A stretch of 55,017 nucleotides of DNA from Sphingobacteriales bacterium. GTDB taxonomy: Bacteria; Bacteroidota; Bacteroidia; UKL13-3. A program made the translations under genes and the position numbers. The DNA is taken from assembly GCA_021298155.1 (NCBI GenBank), contig JAJTEN010000016.1:1-55017 (forward strand), in the 5' to 3' direction. Under the pieces are notes generated by a model. It saw only the letters and a list, made by a program, of their open reading frames with translations, ran no database searches and had not been told where the DNA came from. Shown here in pieces: positions 1 to 6,680 of the stretch (position 1 is the stretch's first letter; each line of letters starts with the position of its first letter).

Positions 1-91
1 TGTTGTAATCTGTCAGTTGTTCAAGTTGTCTTTTTTGTTTGCAGTTAGCAAAAAGAAGGCAGATTGAAATTAGAAGTAGAATGTTTTTCAT
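1..91 (-). CDS. Small lipoprotein of cassette 4 (N-terminal 30 residues only, cut by window edge)
   Basis: An ATG at 91-89 opens a reading frame that runs off the window after 30 codons. It begins MKNILLLISICLLFANCKQK, a short lysine-containing start, a hydrophobic stretch and a lipobox-like FANC with Cys at residue 17, so the product should be an exported lipoprotein. The ATG lies only 15 nt after the recombination-type box at 98-106, as in other cassettes here and in integron cassettes generally. Function cannot be told from 30 residues. It is too short for a usual ORF cut-off. Confidence 0.7.
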   Translation of the reverse strand, partial: MKNILLLISICLLFANCKQKRQLEQLTDYN

Positions 92-97
92 AAAATT

Positions 98-235
98 ACG
101 CATAACGTTTTGCACATTTGCGATGGGCGTGCGTTTGAACTCAAATGTAGCTTAGGGAAACGAATATTCCAACCACGAAAATCCCGTCAAACGGAGACGA
201 ATTGCACGCCTATTGCAAATGTGCTGTTATAGGGC
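98..235 (-). repeat. attC-like imperfect palindrome A (closes cassette 3)
   Basis: Plus-strand arms 112-132 and 204-224 pair over 21 positions with two G-T wobbles. Outside them lie the boxes ACGCATAAC (98-106) and GTTATAGGGC (226-235). Between box and stem there are five bases (GTTTT, 107-111) on one side and a single T (225) on the other. On the minus strand the first box GCCCTATAAC is the complement of the start of cassette 3 (box at 945-954); the last box GTTATGCGT belongs to cassette 4. The stop of the upstream lipoprotein gene is 7 nt away. Confidence 0.75.
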
Positions 236-241
236 GTTTTT

Positions 242-922
242 CTAGTCATGGTCAAATAGTTCTACTAATTTATTTTGATTCTTTGAAAAGCCGATTATCG
301 AAGCTCCTTCGTCACAATCGAAACAAGGAATGTCAATTAGTTGGATAGTTGTGTCTTTATAATACTCGTTTAAAAAGTCGTTGTCATTTATGTCACCGCC
401 AAATTCTTTTAATTCTTCAAATTTGGTTTTATCTAAAAAATTGAATGCTTCAAAAAAACTGTCAACTTCCTTTTTAAAATAAGTTTCATACTGTTTTGGA
501 GTAATTGATTTTGCGTAATTATCTAAATAATCTTCGTATTCATTTTGTCCAATATTTTTTGGAATGGTTTGCGGGTCGTAAATCCATTTTACAAAATAAT
601 ACGTGTCAAATGATTGAGAGTAAATTAGTTTGTTGTCACCAGTAATTATTTGCAATAAAGATTTTGAATTTTTAACCATTCCTGGTTCTATTGTCAATAG
701 AAATAAGTCCTTAGTTTGCGAATTAGAAAAAAAGTAATAAGCGGATTTCTTTATCGTGTCAGCGATAGAAAGTTTTAAGTTTTCTGTCCTGTCATAGTAA
801 ACCTTTTCTGTTGTTAACTCCAATGAGTCTTTGTTACTAGTGCTAGTTTTTTTTTCAGTCCTTGAGTCACAAGATTGAAAGGTCGTCAAAATTGATAATG
901 CTAAAATTAGATATATTTTCAT
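242..922 (-). CDS. Cassette 3: hypothetical lipoprotein, 226 aa
   Basis: The protein starts MKIYLILALSILTTFQSCDS: a signal peptide with a lipobox-like FQSC, Cys at residue 18, predicting a lipid-anchored envelope protein. The mature part is Asp, Lys and Tyr rich without a family I recognise; near the C-terminus is a CFDC motif (residues about 199-202). The ATG at 922 is 32 nt from the cassette boundary and the stop 7 nt from palindrome A, so the gene fills the cassette. Five of its last six Asp codons are GAC, whereas core genes of the window mostly use GAT, which suits foreign origin. No function is assigned. Confidence 0.8.
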   Translation of the reverse strand: MKIYLILALSILTTFQSCDSRTEKKTSTSNKDSLELTTEKVYYDRTENLKLSIADTIKKSAYYFFSNSQTKDLFLLTIEPGMVKNSKSLLQIITGDNKLIYSQSFDTYYFVKWIYDPQTIPKNIGQNEYEDYLDNYAKSITPKQYETYFKKEVDSFFEAFNFLDKTKFEELKEFGGDINDNDFLNEYYKDTTIQLIDIPCFDCDEGASIIGFSKNQNKLVELFDHD

Positions 923-944
923 TGTTAATGTCTGTCTCTAAAAT

Positions 945-1083
945 GCCCTATAACGTTTTGGTGCCTTGCGCAGTTGCCGCATAAGGAGGCGTCAACATGA
1001 AGCAAGATAAAAACATTCTGGGCAAAAACAAAATAGCCAATTAGAACTAAGTCGGCAATTGCGCAAGACACCTGTTATAGGGC
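945..1083 (-). repeat. attC-like imperfect palindrome B (closes cassette 2)
   Basis: The outer boxes GCCCTATAAC (945-954) and GTTATAGGGC (1074-1083) are perfect complements. Inside, 960-979 pairs with 1053-1072 at 18 of 20 positions. The spacer is GTTTT (955-959) on one side and one T (1073) on the other, the same 5/1 asymmetry as in palindromes A and C. The central 73 nt (980-1052) shows no long pairing and would be the apical loop or variable region. The length, 139 bp, is close to A and C and to long chromosomal attC sites. Confidence 0.78.
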
Positions 1084-1093
1084 GTTTTTCTTT

Positions 1094-1636
1094 TCATTTG
1101 TCTGCTTTTGTTGTGTCACGTCTTACAAAAATTTTCTTTCTAAAATTATATCCTTCCATTGCGTCAAGTGGATTAAAGTCACCAGAAAGCCACATTCCAC
1201 CAAAGTCAATTGTCAAATGGTCACAGGAAATGCTATCAATGTAGTATGTTCTCTTGTATCCTTTAATTTCCAATTGCAATTCATTGTTTAATTGTCTAAG
1301 TAGTCCGCTGAATTGATAAGTCAAAGAGTCGCCACTATTTAAAAAATACTTCTGATAGTCGTGTCTCTTGTTTTTAGGATTTTCAACGTCATACTTTATA
1401 AATTGGTCGTTGCATTTAAAGTCAAGATTGAAAAAAACAGATTTTTGAACTGTATCGTCAATTGTAAATTTCATTTCATTCAAACTGTCATTGCGTAAAA
1501 TAAGTCTGAAGTCAAAAGGTTTGTTTACAACAATTGTATCTTGTATGTCAATAATTTTGGTAACGGAATAAAAGTCGTCTTGTCTAATGCAACTTGATAA
1601 AAAGATTATTGTCAATATGTAAATTAGTTGTCTCAA
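1094..1636 (-). CDS. Cassette 2: hypothetical lipoprotein, 180 aa, TTG start
   Basis: The frame begins at a TTG (1636-1634) giving MRQLIYILTIIFLSSCIRQD, a convincing signal peptide with lipobox LSSC (Cys 16). No in-frame ATG precedes it before the cassette boundary at 1662, so the TTG start is the best choice. The mature part has beta-rich character, with an NDSLNEMKFTIDDTVQKSVFFNLDF-like stretch shortened here, and no recognised domain. The stop is 11 nt from palindrome B. Like the gene of cassette 3 it is a single-gene cassette for an exported protein; the function is unknown. Confidence 0.75.
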   Translation of the reverse strand: MRQLIYILTIIFLSSCIRQDDFYSVTKIIDIQDTIVVNKPFDFRLILRNDSLNEMKFTIDDTVQKSVFFNLDFKCNDQFIKYDVENPKNKRHDYQKYFLNSGDSLTYQFSGLLRQLNNELQLEIKGYKRTYYIDSISCDHLTIDFGGMWLSGDFNPLDAMEGYNFRKKIFVRRDTTKADK

Positions 1637-1652
1637 TGTCGTCTTTTAAAAT

Positions 1653-1793
1653 GCCCTATAACGGTTTGCGGCTTTGCGTTCGGGCGGGATTTTTATTACT
1701 AAACTCGATACGAAGAACCTAGGTTCAAATATAGCAAAAAGCGTCAAACGAAGCACCTAACCCCGCCTGACGCAAAACCGCTGTTAGCGGTAC
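1653..1793 (-). repeat. attC-like imperfect palindrome C (closes cassette 1)
   Basis: Boxes are GCCCTATAAC (1653-1662) and GTTAGCGGTAC (1783-1793). Arms 1668-1689 and 1761-1781 pair through GCGG, TTTGCG and GGCGGG blocks with a mismatch and a one-base bulge, features that orient attC folding in known integrons. The spacer is GGTTT (1663-1667) against a single T (1782). The two outer boxes are not complements of each other: GTTAGCGGT instead matches the box at 3779-3787 at the far end of cassette 1, as expected if R'' records the start of its own cassette. Confidence 0.75.
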
Positions 1794-1821
1794 GTTGCTT
1801 TTCTTTTAGTGATAGGTTTTG

Positions 1822-2601
1822 TTACTTCGATGCCATAACTTTTGCAGCCATATTTAAACGTAGTTTGCTTGATGGAGTGATACTAGAAAAGAATGCCAAA
1901 ATTCTATTTTTAAAACCCGGAATCACATGCAGCTTTCCTTTCATCATACCCTTGAAGCCTACTTCTGCAACTTCTTTAGCTGACATTACACCACTGTCAT
2001 AAAGTTTAGCATTATTCATATCCGCTCGTTCCATAAACTCTGTTTTTGTAGCACCTGGCGACAAAACTGTTGCAGTAACGCCAGTCTTCTCAAACTCTTT
2101 ATGAATCGCCTCTGTCAAACTTATTACATAAGCTTTTGATGCACCATAAACCGCAAAATAAGGGTCAGGTTGTATGCCTGCGGTAGAGGCTACATTTAAA
2201 ATTTTTCCTTTACCGTTTTTAATCATTTGTTTCGCATAGTAATAGGTCAGTTCTGTTAAGCTAAATACATTTAAACCTAACATTTCGGAATATTTTTCCA
2301 TGCTACGTTCCGTAAAAAAACCATAGTCACCAAAACCTGCGTTATTCACTAAATAAGTTACAGAAAGGTTATTGGATTTAACACAATTATCAATATCAAC
2401 AAGTCCATCACTTATTGATAAATCTGTTGCAACGCAATAAACATTAATTTTGAATTGTTGCTCAATTTCCAATTTAATGTCATTTAATTTTTGCTTGTTT
2501 CTTGCAACAATTAATACATCAATTTTTCGTTTGGCAAATAATAAGGCTATTTCATAACCAATGCCACCCGATGCACCAGTTATTATTGCTACTTCTTTCA
2601 T
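1822..2601 (-). CDS. Short-chain dehydrogenase/reductase (SDR), 259 aa
   Basis: A classical SDR with the Rossmann glycine motif TGASGGIG (residues 8-15), NNAG (86-89), catalytic Asn 111, Ser 139, Tyr 152 and Lys 156 (YGASK). A basic Arg 34 after beta-2 suggests NADP(H) preference. It resembles the DltE/YqjQ-like cytosolic SDR group; the substrate cannot be deduced. It is the last gene of the three-gene cassette 1: DUF2141 ends 2 nt upstream, so the two are probably co-transcribed, with the Crp-like regulator first. The stop is 29 nt from palindrome C. Confidence 0.9.
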   Translation of the reverse strand: MKEVAIITGASGGIGYEIALLFAKRKIDVLIVARNKQKLNDIKLEIEQQFKINVYCVATDLSISDGLVDIDNCVKSNNLSVTYLVNNAGFGDYGFFTERSMEKYSEMLGLNVFSLTELTYYYAKQMIKNGKGKILNVASTAGIQPDPYFAVYGASKAYVISLTEAIHKEFEKTGVTATVLSPGATKTEFMERADMNNAKLYDSGVMSAKEVAEVGFKGMMKGKLHVIPGFKNRILAFFSSITPSSKLRLNMAAKVMASK

Positions 2602-2603
2602 AA

Positions 2604-3044
2604 TTAGTCAATGAGTTTGATTGTTAAAGAATTATTTTGTTGCGTAAACGAAAACTTACAATCGGAAAAATCAGGGCTTGAAAGTGTTGGTTTATAATTA
2701 TTTGAAAATCCAAAAGGTTCATTTGGATATCCAAAGAAATTTTTGTCAAGTTTGCCATTTCCGTTTAAATCATGGGAAACCGCAATGGCATAATCTCCAT
2801 ACGGAACATCAAACTCAACTGTTGTTTCTTTTGTTGTAGTATTAATTTTTAGGTTTTTCCAAAATTTACTAAACTCTGGAAACTCATCGCTGGATCGGTA
2901 AATTCCTACATAAAGCGTTTTGCCTTTGTTTTGAATATTAGTAATTTTCACTTTTAATTTTTGAGTATTCACATTTTGTTGTCCGCGAACCCCAAAGGCT
3001 ATAAGTAGCCCAAATACGATTGATAAAATTTTGAACTTTTGCAT
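2604..3044 (-). CDS. DUF2141 family secreted protein, 146 aa
   Basis: The signal peptide is residues 1-21 (hydrophobic core ILSIVFGLLIAFGV, cleavage near GQQ). The mature domain has the DUF2141 pattern: VKITNIQNKGKTLYVGIYRS, then VPYGDYAIAVSHDLNGNGKLDKNFFG and PNEPFGFSNN. The DLNGNGKLD segment looks like an Asp-rich metal-binding loop. DUF2141 proteins are small periplasmic or outer-surface proteins of unknown role, common in Bacteroidota and Proteobacteria. It sits between the Crp regulator (86 nt) and the SDR (2 nt) inside cassette 1. Confidence 0.85.
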   Translation of the reverse strand: MQKFKILSIVFGLLIAFGVRGQQNVNTQKLKVKITNIQNKGKTLYVGIYRSSDEFPEFSKFWKNLKINTTTKETTVEFDVPYGDYAIAVSHDLNGNGKLDKNFFGYPNEPFGFSNNYKPTLSSPDFSDCKFSFTQQNNSLTIKLID

Positions 3045-3129
3045 TTTTTAGTTTTTAAATTGTTGAACAATTATGCAAAAGTGGACAGAATGAAAAGCAC
3101 ATTCATTCACATTTGTGAAGAAATGAATT

Positions 3130-3726
3130 TTATGACTTTATTATTTCCTTTCTCAACCTGCTTAGGCTTTGTGGAGCTACACCCAAATAAGAGGCTATGA
3201 GATAGTGTTGAAATTTGTTTAGTAAATAGGGTTCTTCTTTTAAAAGTTGTAAATATCTTTCCTTCGCATTAAGGGTTAAAAGTGTAAATGCTCTTTTATG
3301 AACATTCTGATAGGCAGTTCCCGACATTTTACTGGCAACCTTCTCGAGAACGAGGGAGTTTGATGTTAGTTTTTGAATGCTGTCGTAACTTAGCATTACA
3401 ACTTCTATATCTTCAAGTGCTTGAAAAGACAAAAATGTAGGCGTTTGTGTAAGGAAGCTATTATAATCAACCAAAAAATAATTTTCAAATTTTGATTCGG
3501 TGTCATTAAAATGGAAATTCCAAGTAAAGTCTTGTCCTTCATGATTTATAAAGAATGACCTTGCTTTGCCAGAAATAACAAATAGAATATTTTTGCAGAT
3601 ACTACCTTCTTGGAGAATCTTGTCGCCAGCCTTGAACTTTTTATATGTCAGCTCGTTTTCTAACAAATCAATATCATGGTCAGAAAGCAAAACGAAACGT
3701 AATATGAAATTTACAAAAGGGTTCAT
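3130..3726 (-). CDS. Crp/Fnr family transcriptional regulator, 198 aa
   Basis: Residues about 20-115 form a cyclic-nucleotide-binding beta-roll (FKAGDKILQEGSICKNILFVISG); the C-terminus is a helix-turn-helix (YLIASYLGVAPQSLSRLRKEI, about 175-195), here quoted at the 20-residue limit as YLIASYLGVAPQSLSRLRKE. It is of the short Bacteroidota Crp/Fnr type, which often lacks clear cAMP-binding residues, so the ligand is unknown. As first gene of cassette 1 it may control the DUF2141 and SDR genes behind it. The start codon lies 61 nt after the attI-like junction, further than in the other cassettes, leaving room for its own leader. Confidence 0.88.
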   Translation of the reverse strand: MNPFVNFILRFVLLSDHDIDLLENELTYKKFKAGDKILQEGSICKNILFVISGKARSFFINHEGQDFTWNFHFNDTESKFENYFLVDYNSFLTQTPTFLSFQALEDIEVVMLSYDSIQKLTSNSLVLEKVASKMSGTAYQNVHKRAFTLLTLNAKERYLQLLKEEPYLLNKFQHYLIASYLGVAPQSLSRLRKEIIKS

Positions 3727-3753
3727 TTTTATATTTAGCCGTTAATGTTCGTG

Positions 3754-3838
3754 AACTCAGTGTGGTTGCCTTGCAATGACCGCTAACGTCTTTATATCCG
3801 ATGTCCCATCACTGGTATTAAACAACTCAGGGTGGTGG
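3754..3838 (-). other. attI-like junction between recombinase and first cassette
   Basis: On the minus strand the sequence AAGACGTTAGCGGT (3792-3779) carries the same core as the palindromes (AAAAC or AAACC followed by GTTA) but has no matching hairpin arm. Its GTTAGCGGT is the complement of the box that opens palindrome C, so it marks the left boundary of cassette 1. Two direct repeats, AACTCAGTGTGGTTG (3754-3768) and AACTCAGGGTGGTGG (3824-3838), 13 of 15 identical, lie on either side. Known attI sites are non-palindromic and contain integrase-binding direct repeats. Identification as attI is inference. No gene is seen in 3727-3975. Confidence 0.55.
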
Positions 3839-3975
3839 ATATGCGAGTATGTATTTCGGAATATTTATTTAGAGAATGAGTTGGTATTTGGGGTGTTTTC
3901 ATGGCTCATAATTATTTGGTTCTGCTAATTTAAGGAATGTGAGATTGATTTGCAAATTTCTTGCTCCTTAACAAT

Positions 3976-5067
3976 CTATAAAGTATCAAATGGAGAAATA
4001 ATGTTCTTTAAATCTCTATTGCTTACATGGGTATAAATTTCTGTAGTTCTGCTGCTTTTATGTCCCAATAACTCTTGTATATACCTGAGGTCGGTGCCAG
4101 CATCTAATAAGTGCGTGGCATAGCTGTGTCTTAACCAATGTAAGGTGGCTGGTTTGTTTATGTTGGCTGTTTTTAACGTCTTTTTTAAAACCAATTGAAA
4201 ACTTCTTTCGTCGTATTTGCTGCCTTTTTTAATTCCTTCAAACAAATATTTAAGGGGTTTGTATGCCATATAATAATTGCGTAATAAGATAATTAATTTT
4301 TCACTAATAGGTACCACTCTGTCTTTTCCGCCTTTGGCGTCTCTTATATACAATAACATCCTGCGCGAATCCACGTCTTTTAATGTTAAATTTAATACTT
4401 CACCACAACGCAACCCACAGGCATACGCTAAACTCAACATGCTTTTGTGTTTAATATTGCGCTCCATATCCAATAGTTTTTTTATTTCTTCTTTGCTTAG
4501 CACATTTGGGTTTTTCTGACTTCTCCTAGGTCTATGTATTTGCGCTATCTCCAAGTTCTTTTTGGTTATCGTAGAGAAATATAATTTTACCGCATTTACT
4601 ACTTGGTTCTGATAAGAGGCAGAGCGTTTATTTTTAATAATATACTCATTGTTAAATAGGATAAAATCTTGTAAGTTTATATCCTCAGGTTTTTTCGGCG
4701 ATAAGAATTTCAAGAATATCAGCAAAGCCTCTTTGTAGCTTTTAACTGTGTTGTTGCGGTATCGCCTCGATTGTAAAAAATAATTAAACTGATTTAAAGC
4801 CTCTGCCACATGAGCAGGTACTTCACTAGATTGCATTAATGCCTCTCTTTCAGAAAAATCAACCTCCTTTAGCGTTGCTGTTGGGTCAAATAGGTTTAGT
4901 TGCATCCTATTGCTGGGAGTGTCTGCCACATGCCAGGCCCTTAACCCCGCACTCCACAATGCGCCATCTATGGCTCTAATTTTTTTGTTTAGTATGGGGT
5001 TATTGGTAAACTCAATCTTAAGGCGCGCGTGGCCTTTGTGTTTAATGGGGGTAATTTTCCAGCTCAT
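3976..5067 (-). CDS. Tyrosine recombinase, IntI/Xer-like with extra N-terminal domain, 363 aa
   Basis: Catalytic residues are all visible: Arg 220 (GLRCGE), Lys 245 or 248 (AKGGKDR), His 310 and Arg 313 (HWLRHSYATH), His 336 (LLGHKSS), Tyr 345 (IYTHV). Residues about 85-180 are the SAM-like core-binding domain. The block KPATLHWLRHSYATHLL and the ending SPFDTL recall integron integrases, but only about 62 residues separate the Lys and His, as in XerD; IntI proteins are about 35 longer there. Residues 1-60 form an additional domain with a WSAGLRAWHV motif seen in Bacteroidota integrases. It is transcribed toward the cassettes and oriented with them. Role inferred: cassette integration and excision. 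Confidence 0.88.
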   Translation of the reverse strand: MSWKITPIKHKGHARLKIEFTNNPILNKKIRAIDGALWSAGLRAWHVADTPSNRMQLNLFDPTATLKEVDFSEREALMQSSEVPAHVAEALNQFNYFLQSRRYRNNTVKSYKEALLIFLKFLSPKKPEDINLQDFILFNNEYIIKNKRSASYQNQVVNAVKLYFSTITKKNLEIAQIHRPRRSQKNPNVLSKEEIKKLLDMERNIKHKSMLSLAYACGLRCGEVLNLTLKDVDSRRMLLYIRDAKGGKDRVVPISEKLIILLRNYYMAYKPLKYLFEGIKKGSKYDERSFQLVLKKTLKTANINKPATLHWLRHSYATHLLDAGTDLRYIQELLGHKSSRTTEIYTHVSNRDLKNIISPFDTL

Positions 5068-5359
5068 AGACTTTTTTCGAGCAATATTAGTGGCTTTAGT
5101 TTATTTCGGTCTGAACCTAAACCCATAACCTATTTCATTTGCGCAAAAATGCCTCAGAAGTATTGCTATTTATGGATAAAGATAAATCAGGTAAGTAGGA
5201 TAAATTTTTCTTCTTCCCTTTTTTGGTATTTGGTTCAGGTCTACTGTTACTATGTAATTTTTAATACAATAAAATTTAACCCATGAGTATGCAATTCTAT
5301 GCATCATACCTGCCCTCTCCTTAGGGCTTTTAAGAGGCCTGAAAAATGCTTTTTAGCCA
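5068..5359. other. Gene-free stretch between the recombinase start and the GT-C gene end
   Basis: No coding frame is convincing here. It holds the upstream region of the recombinase on the minus strand and the 3' side of the membrane protein gene. A small hairpin GCCCT-CTCCTT-AGGGC (5312-5327) followed by four T could be a weak terminator on the plus strand, but no plus-strand gene ends there. The stretch marks the edge between the accessory cassette region and core genes. Confidence 0.5.
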
Positions 5360-6646
5360 TTACTTAGTTGGTGAGCTCAGGAAGTTCCAAAAAATTTGTG
5401 CGTCTGATTTTGCAAGGTCAACAGGCCAACAAGAATCATAGGTATAAATGTATTTTAAATTAAATAAGATGCCTGCAAACAGAAATAACATAGTTAAGTT
5501 TCTAATATAATTGTTGTTTTTGTTGAGCAGTTGCTTAATGGCCATAGCAAGGGGAAGAGATAAAAAGGGATAGATATCTACAAATCCTCTATGCCCATAT
5601 GAACACCCTAATTTGTAGGCCCACCATGAGGCATAAATGTATGCGCAACTTATGAGAATACACAACAGTAAAAGGGCCGTTTTCTTTTGCGTTTTAAACA
5701 CATAAATAAATCCTAAACTACTTAACACAAAAATAGGGTTGGTGCTAAGCCATCCATTTTCAAAACCAAGTATTACCTCTCTCCATTTTGGATTTAGCCA
5801 ATAGGTAAAACCCTCATTTTGGTAGCTGTAAGTAAATGGTGTTTGGGTTAAGTAAACATTGTATATTATTTGAGGTGAAAGTATGCTTATTGACATTCCA
5901 ATTGCCTTGAGCCAATTTAATAATCCTTTGCCAAAAAGTAGGGTATGAAAGGAAGAAAATAAACCCAGTGAAAGTAAAATAAAGACCACATTTATTTGGC
6001 GAACCAAAATAATACAAGCCGCAATAGCAAATAGGCTAAGCCAATAGTTATTATTTTTAGTTTCTTCAAATTTTTTCAAATAATATAACCAAGCAGAAAA
6101 GAGGAAAAAGGTATATACATGTGAATATCCGCTTTCAAAAATTGCGTAATAATAGAGGTTGCTACCCAAGAAAATACTGGCTAAACTAAGCCATACCACT
6201 TTTTGATGGCAATAATAAAGGAGAAACTGATGTAGAAAATATAAACCCAGCAGCAAATAAAATACGCCCGCAAAATCAATGGCATTTTGATAAGGCATAC
6301 TAAAGCCATCGGATACTTGATGGCTTAAAACAGCATAGCCATGGGCTATTACAAAAAACGGGGAAATGAATACGGCTACACCAACAGGATATTTTGATTG
6401 AATCTTATTGTTTGATGGGTCTAAATAAAATCCGTAACCTGTGAGTGAATCAGTTTTATGGGGGAATTTACTGCTGTTAAAATCATATAAAAATAAAGCT
6501 GGTAAGTAGACATAATACCCCGCTTTATCAGACATAATTTGACTGCTGTAATGAAAGGGTTTCGAGCGAGAATGTCTATTTAAGGCAGCAAAAACACATA
6601 TACTGAATAAAAATACCCATATGAAGTAATTTTTTTTGTTCTGCAT
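5360..6646 (-). CDS. Polytopic membrane protein, GT-C glycosyltransferase-like, 428 aa
   Basis: About ten hydrophobic segments are visible from the first (IWVFLFSICVFAAL) to the last (LTMLFLFAGILFNLKYIYTY). A long extracytoplasmic loop follows the first segment with MSDKAGYYVYLPALFLYDF and KYPVGVAVFISPF, a layout typical of Bacteroidota GT-C fold (dolichyl-phosphate-mannose transferase-like) proteins, where an acidic residue in the first loop is catalytic; Asp 40 would be the candidate. Substrate unknown. It follows the HlyD gene by 34 nt on the same strand and may be co-transcribed. The enzymatic assignment is inference from fold pattern. Confidence 0.6.
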   Translation of the reverse strand: MQNKKNYFIWVFLFSICVFAALNRHSRSKPFHYSSQIMSDKAGYYVYLPALFLYDFNSSKFPHKTDSLTGYGFYLDPSNNKIQSKYPVGVAVFISPFFVIAHGYAVLSHQVSDGFSMPYQNAIDFAGVFYLLLGLYFLHQFLLYYCHQKVVWLSLASIFLGSNLYYYAIFESGYSHVYTFFLFSAWLYYLKKFEETKNNNYWLSLFAIAACIILVRQINVVFILLSLGLFSSFHTLLFGKGLLNWLKAIGMSISILSPQIIYNVYLTQTPFTYSYQNEGFTYWLNPKWREVILGFENGWLSTNPIFVLSSLGFIYVFKTQKKTALLLLCILISCAYIYASWWAYKLGCSYGHRGFVDIYPFLSLPLAMAIKQLLNKNNNYIRNLTMLFLFAGILFNLKYIYTYDSCWPVDLAKSDAQIFWNFLSSPTK

Positions 6647-6680
6647 ACCTTAAGTCATGTTGTTCTACCAGTGCTAAAAA

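Larger units (their letters stand above)
1..5067 (-). mobile_element. Integron-like gene cassette array with its recombinase (left end off window)
   Basis: Minus-strand order is recombinase (5067 to 3976), attI-like box (3779-3792), cassette 1 (3786 to 1662: Crp, DUF2141, SDR), cassette 2 (1661 to 954), cassette 3 (953 to 106) and cassette 4 (105 to beyond base 1). Cassettes are separated by imperfect palindromes at 1653-1793, 945-1083 and 98-235. On the minus strand each cassette starts with TTAGCGGT, TTATAGGGC or TTATGCGT after a G, and the palindrome closing a cassette begins with the complement of that same start. That is the arrangement left by G/TT recombination of circular cassettes. 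Seen directly: boxes, palindromes, ORF orientation. Known: integron attC and cassette architecture. Inferred: that the array is or was mobile and that the adjacent recombinase serves it. Confidence 0.72.

Noticed and set aside
1094-1244. Plus-strand frame across cassette 2 and other long antisense frames throughout (for example 16659-17072 minus, 40333-40704 plus)
   Set aside because: They lie opposite genes with clear family motifs and have no domain, start context or neighbours of their own.
3788-3850. A possible fourth palindrome at the attI-like site (CCATCAC against GTGGTGG)
   Set aside because: The arms match poorly and no second GTTA-type box lies at the right distance, so it does not follow the pattern of A to C.
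5312-5327. Hairpin GCCCT/AGGGC with four T
   Set aside because: Stem of 5 bp only and no plus-strand gene ends nearby; minus-strand side lacks a T run.
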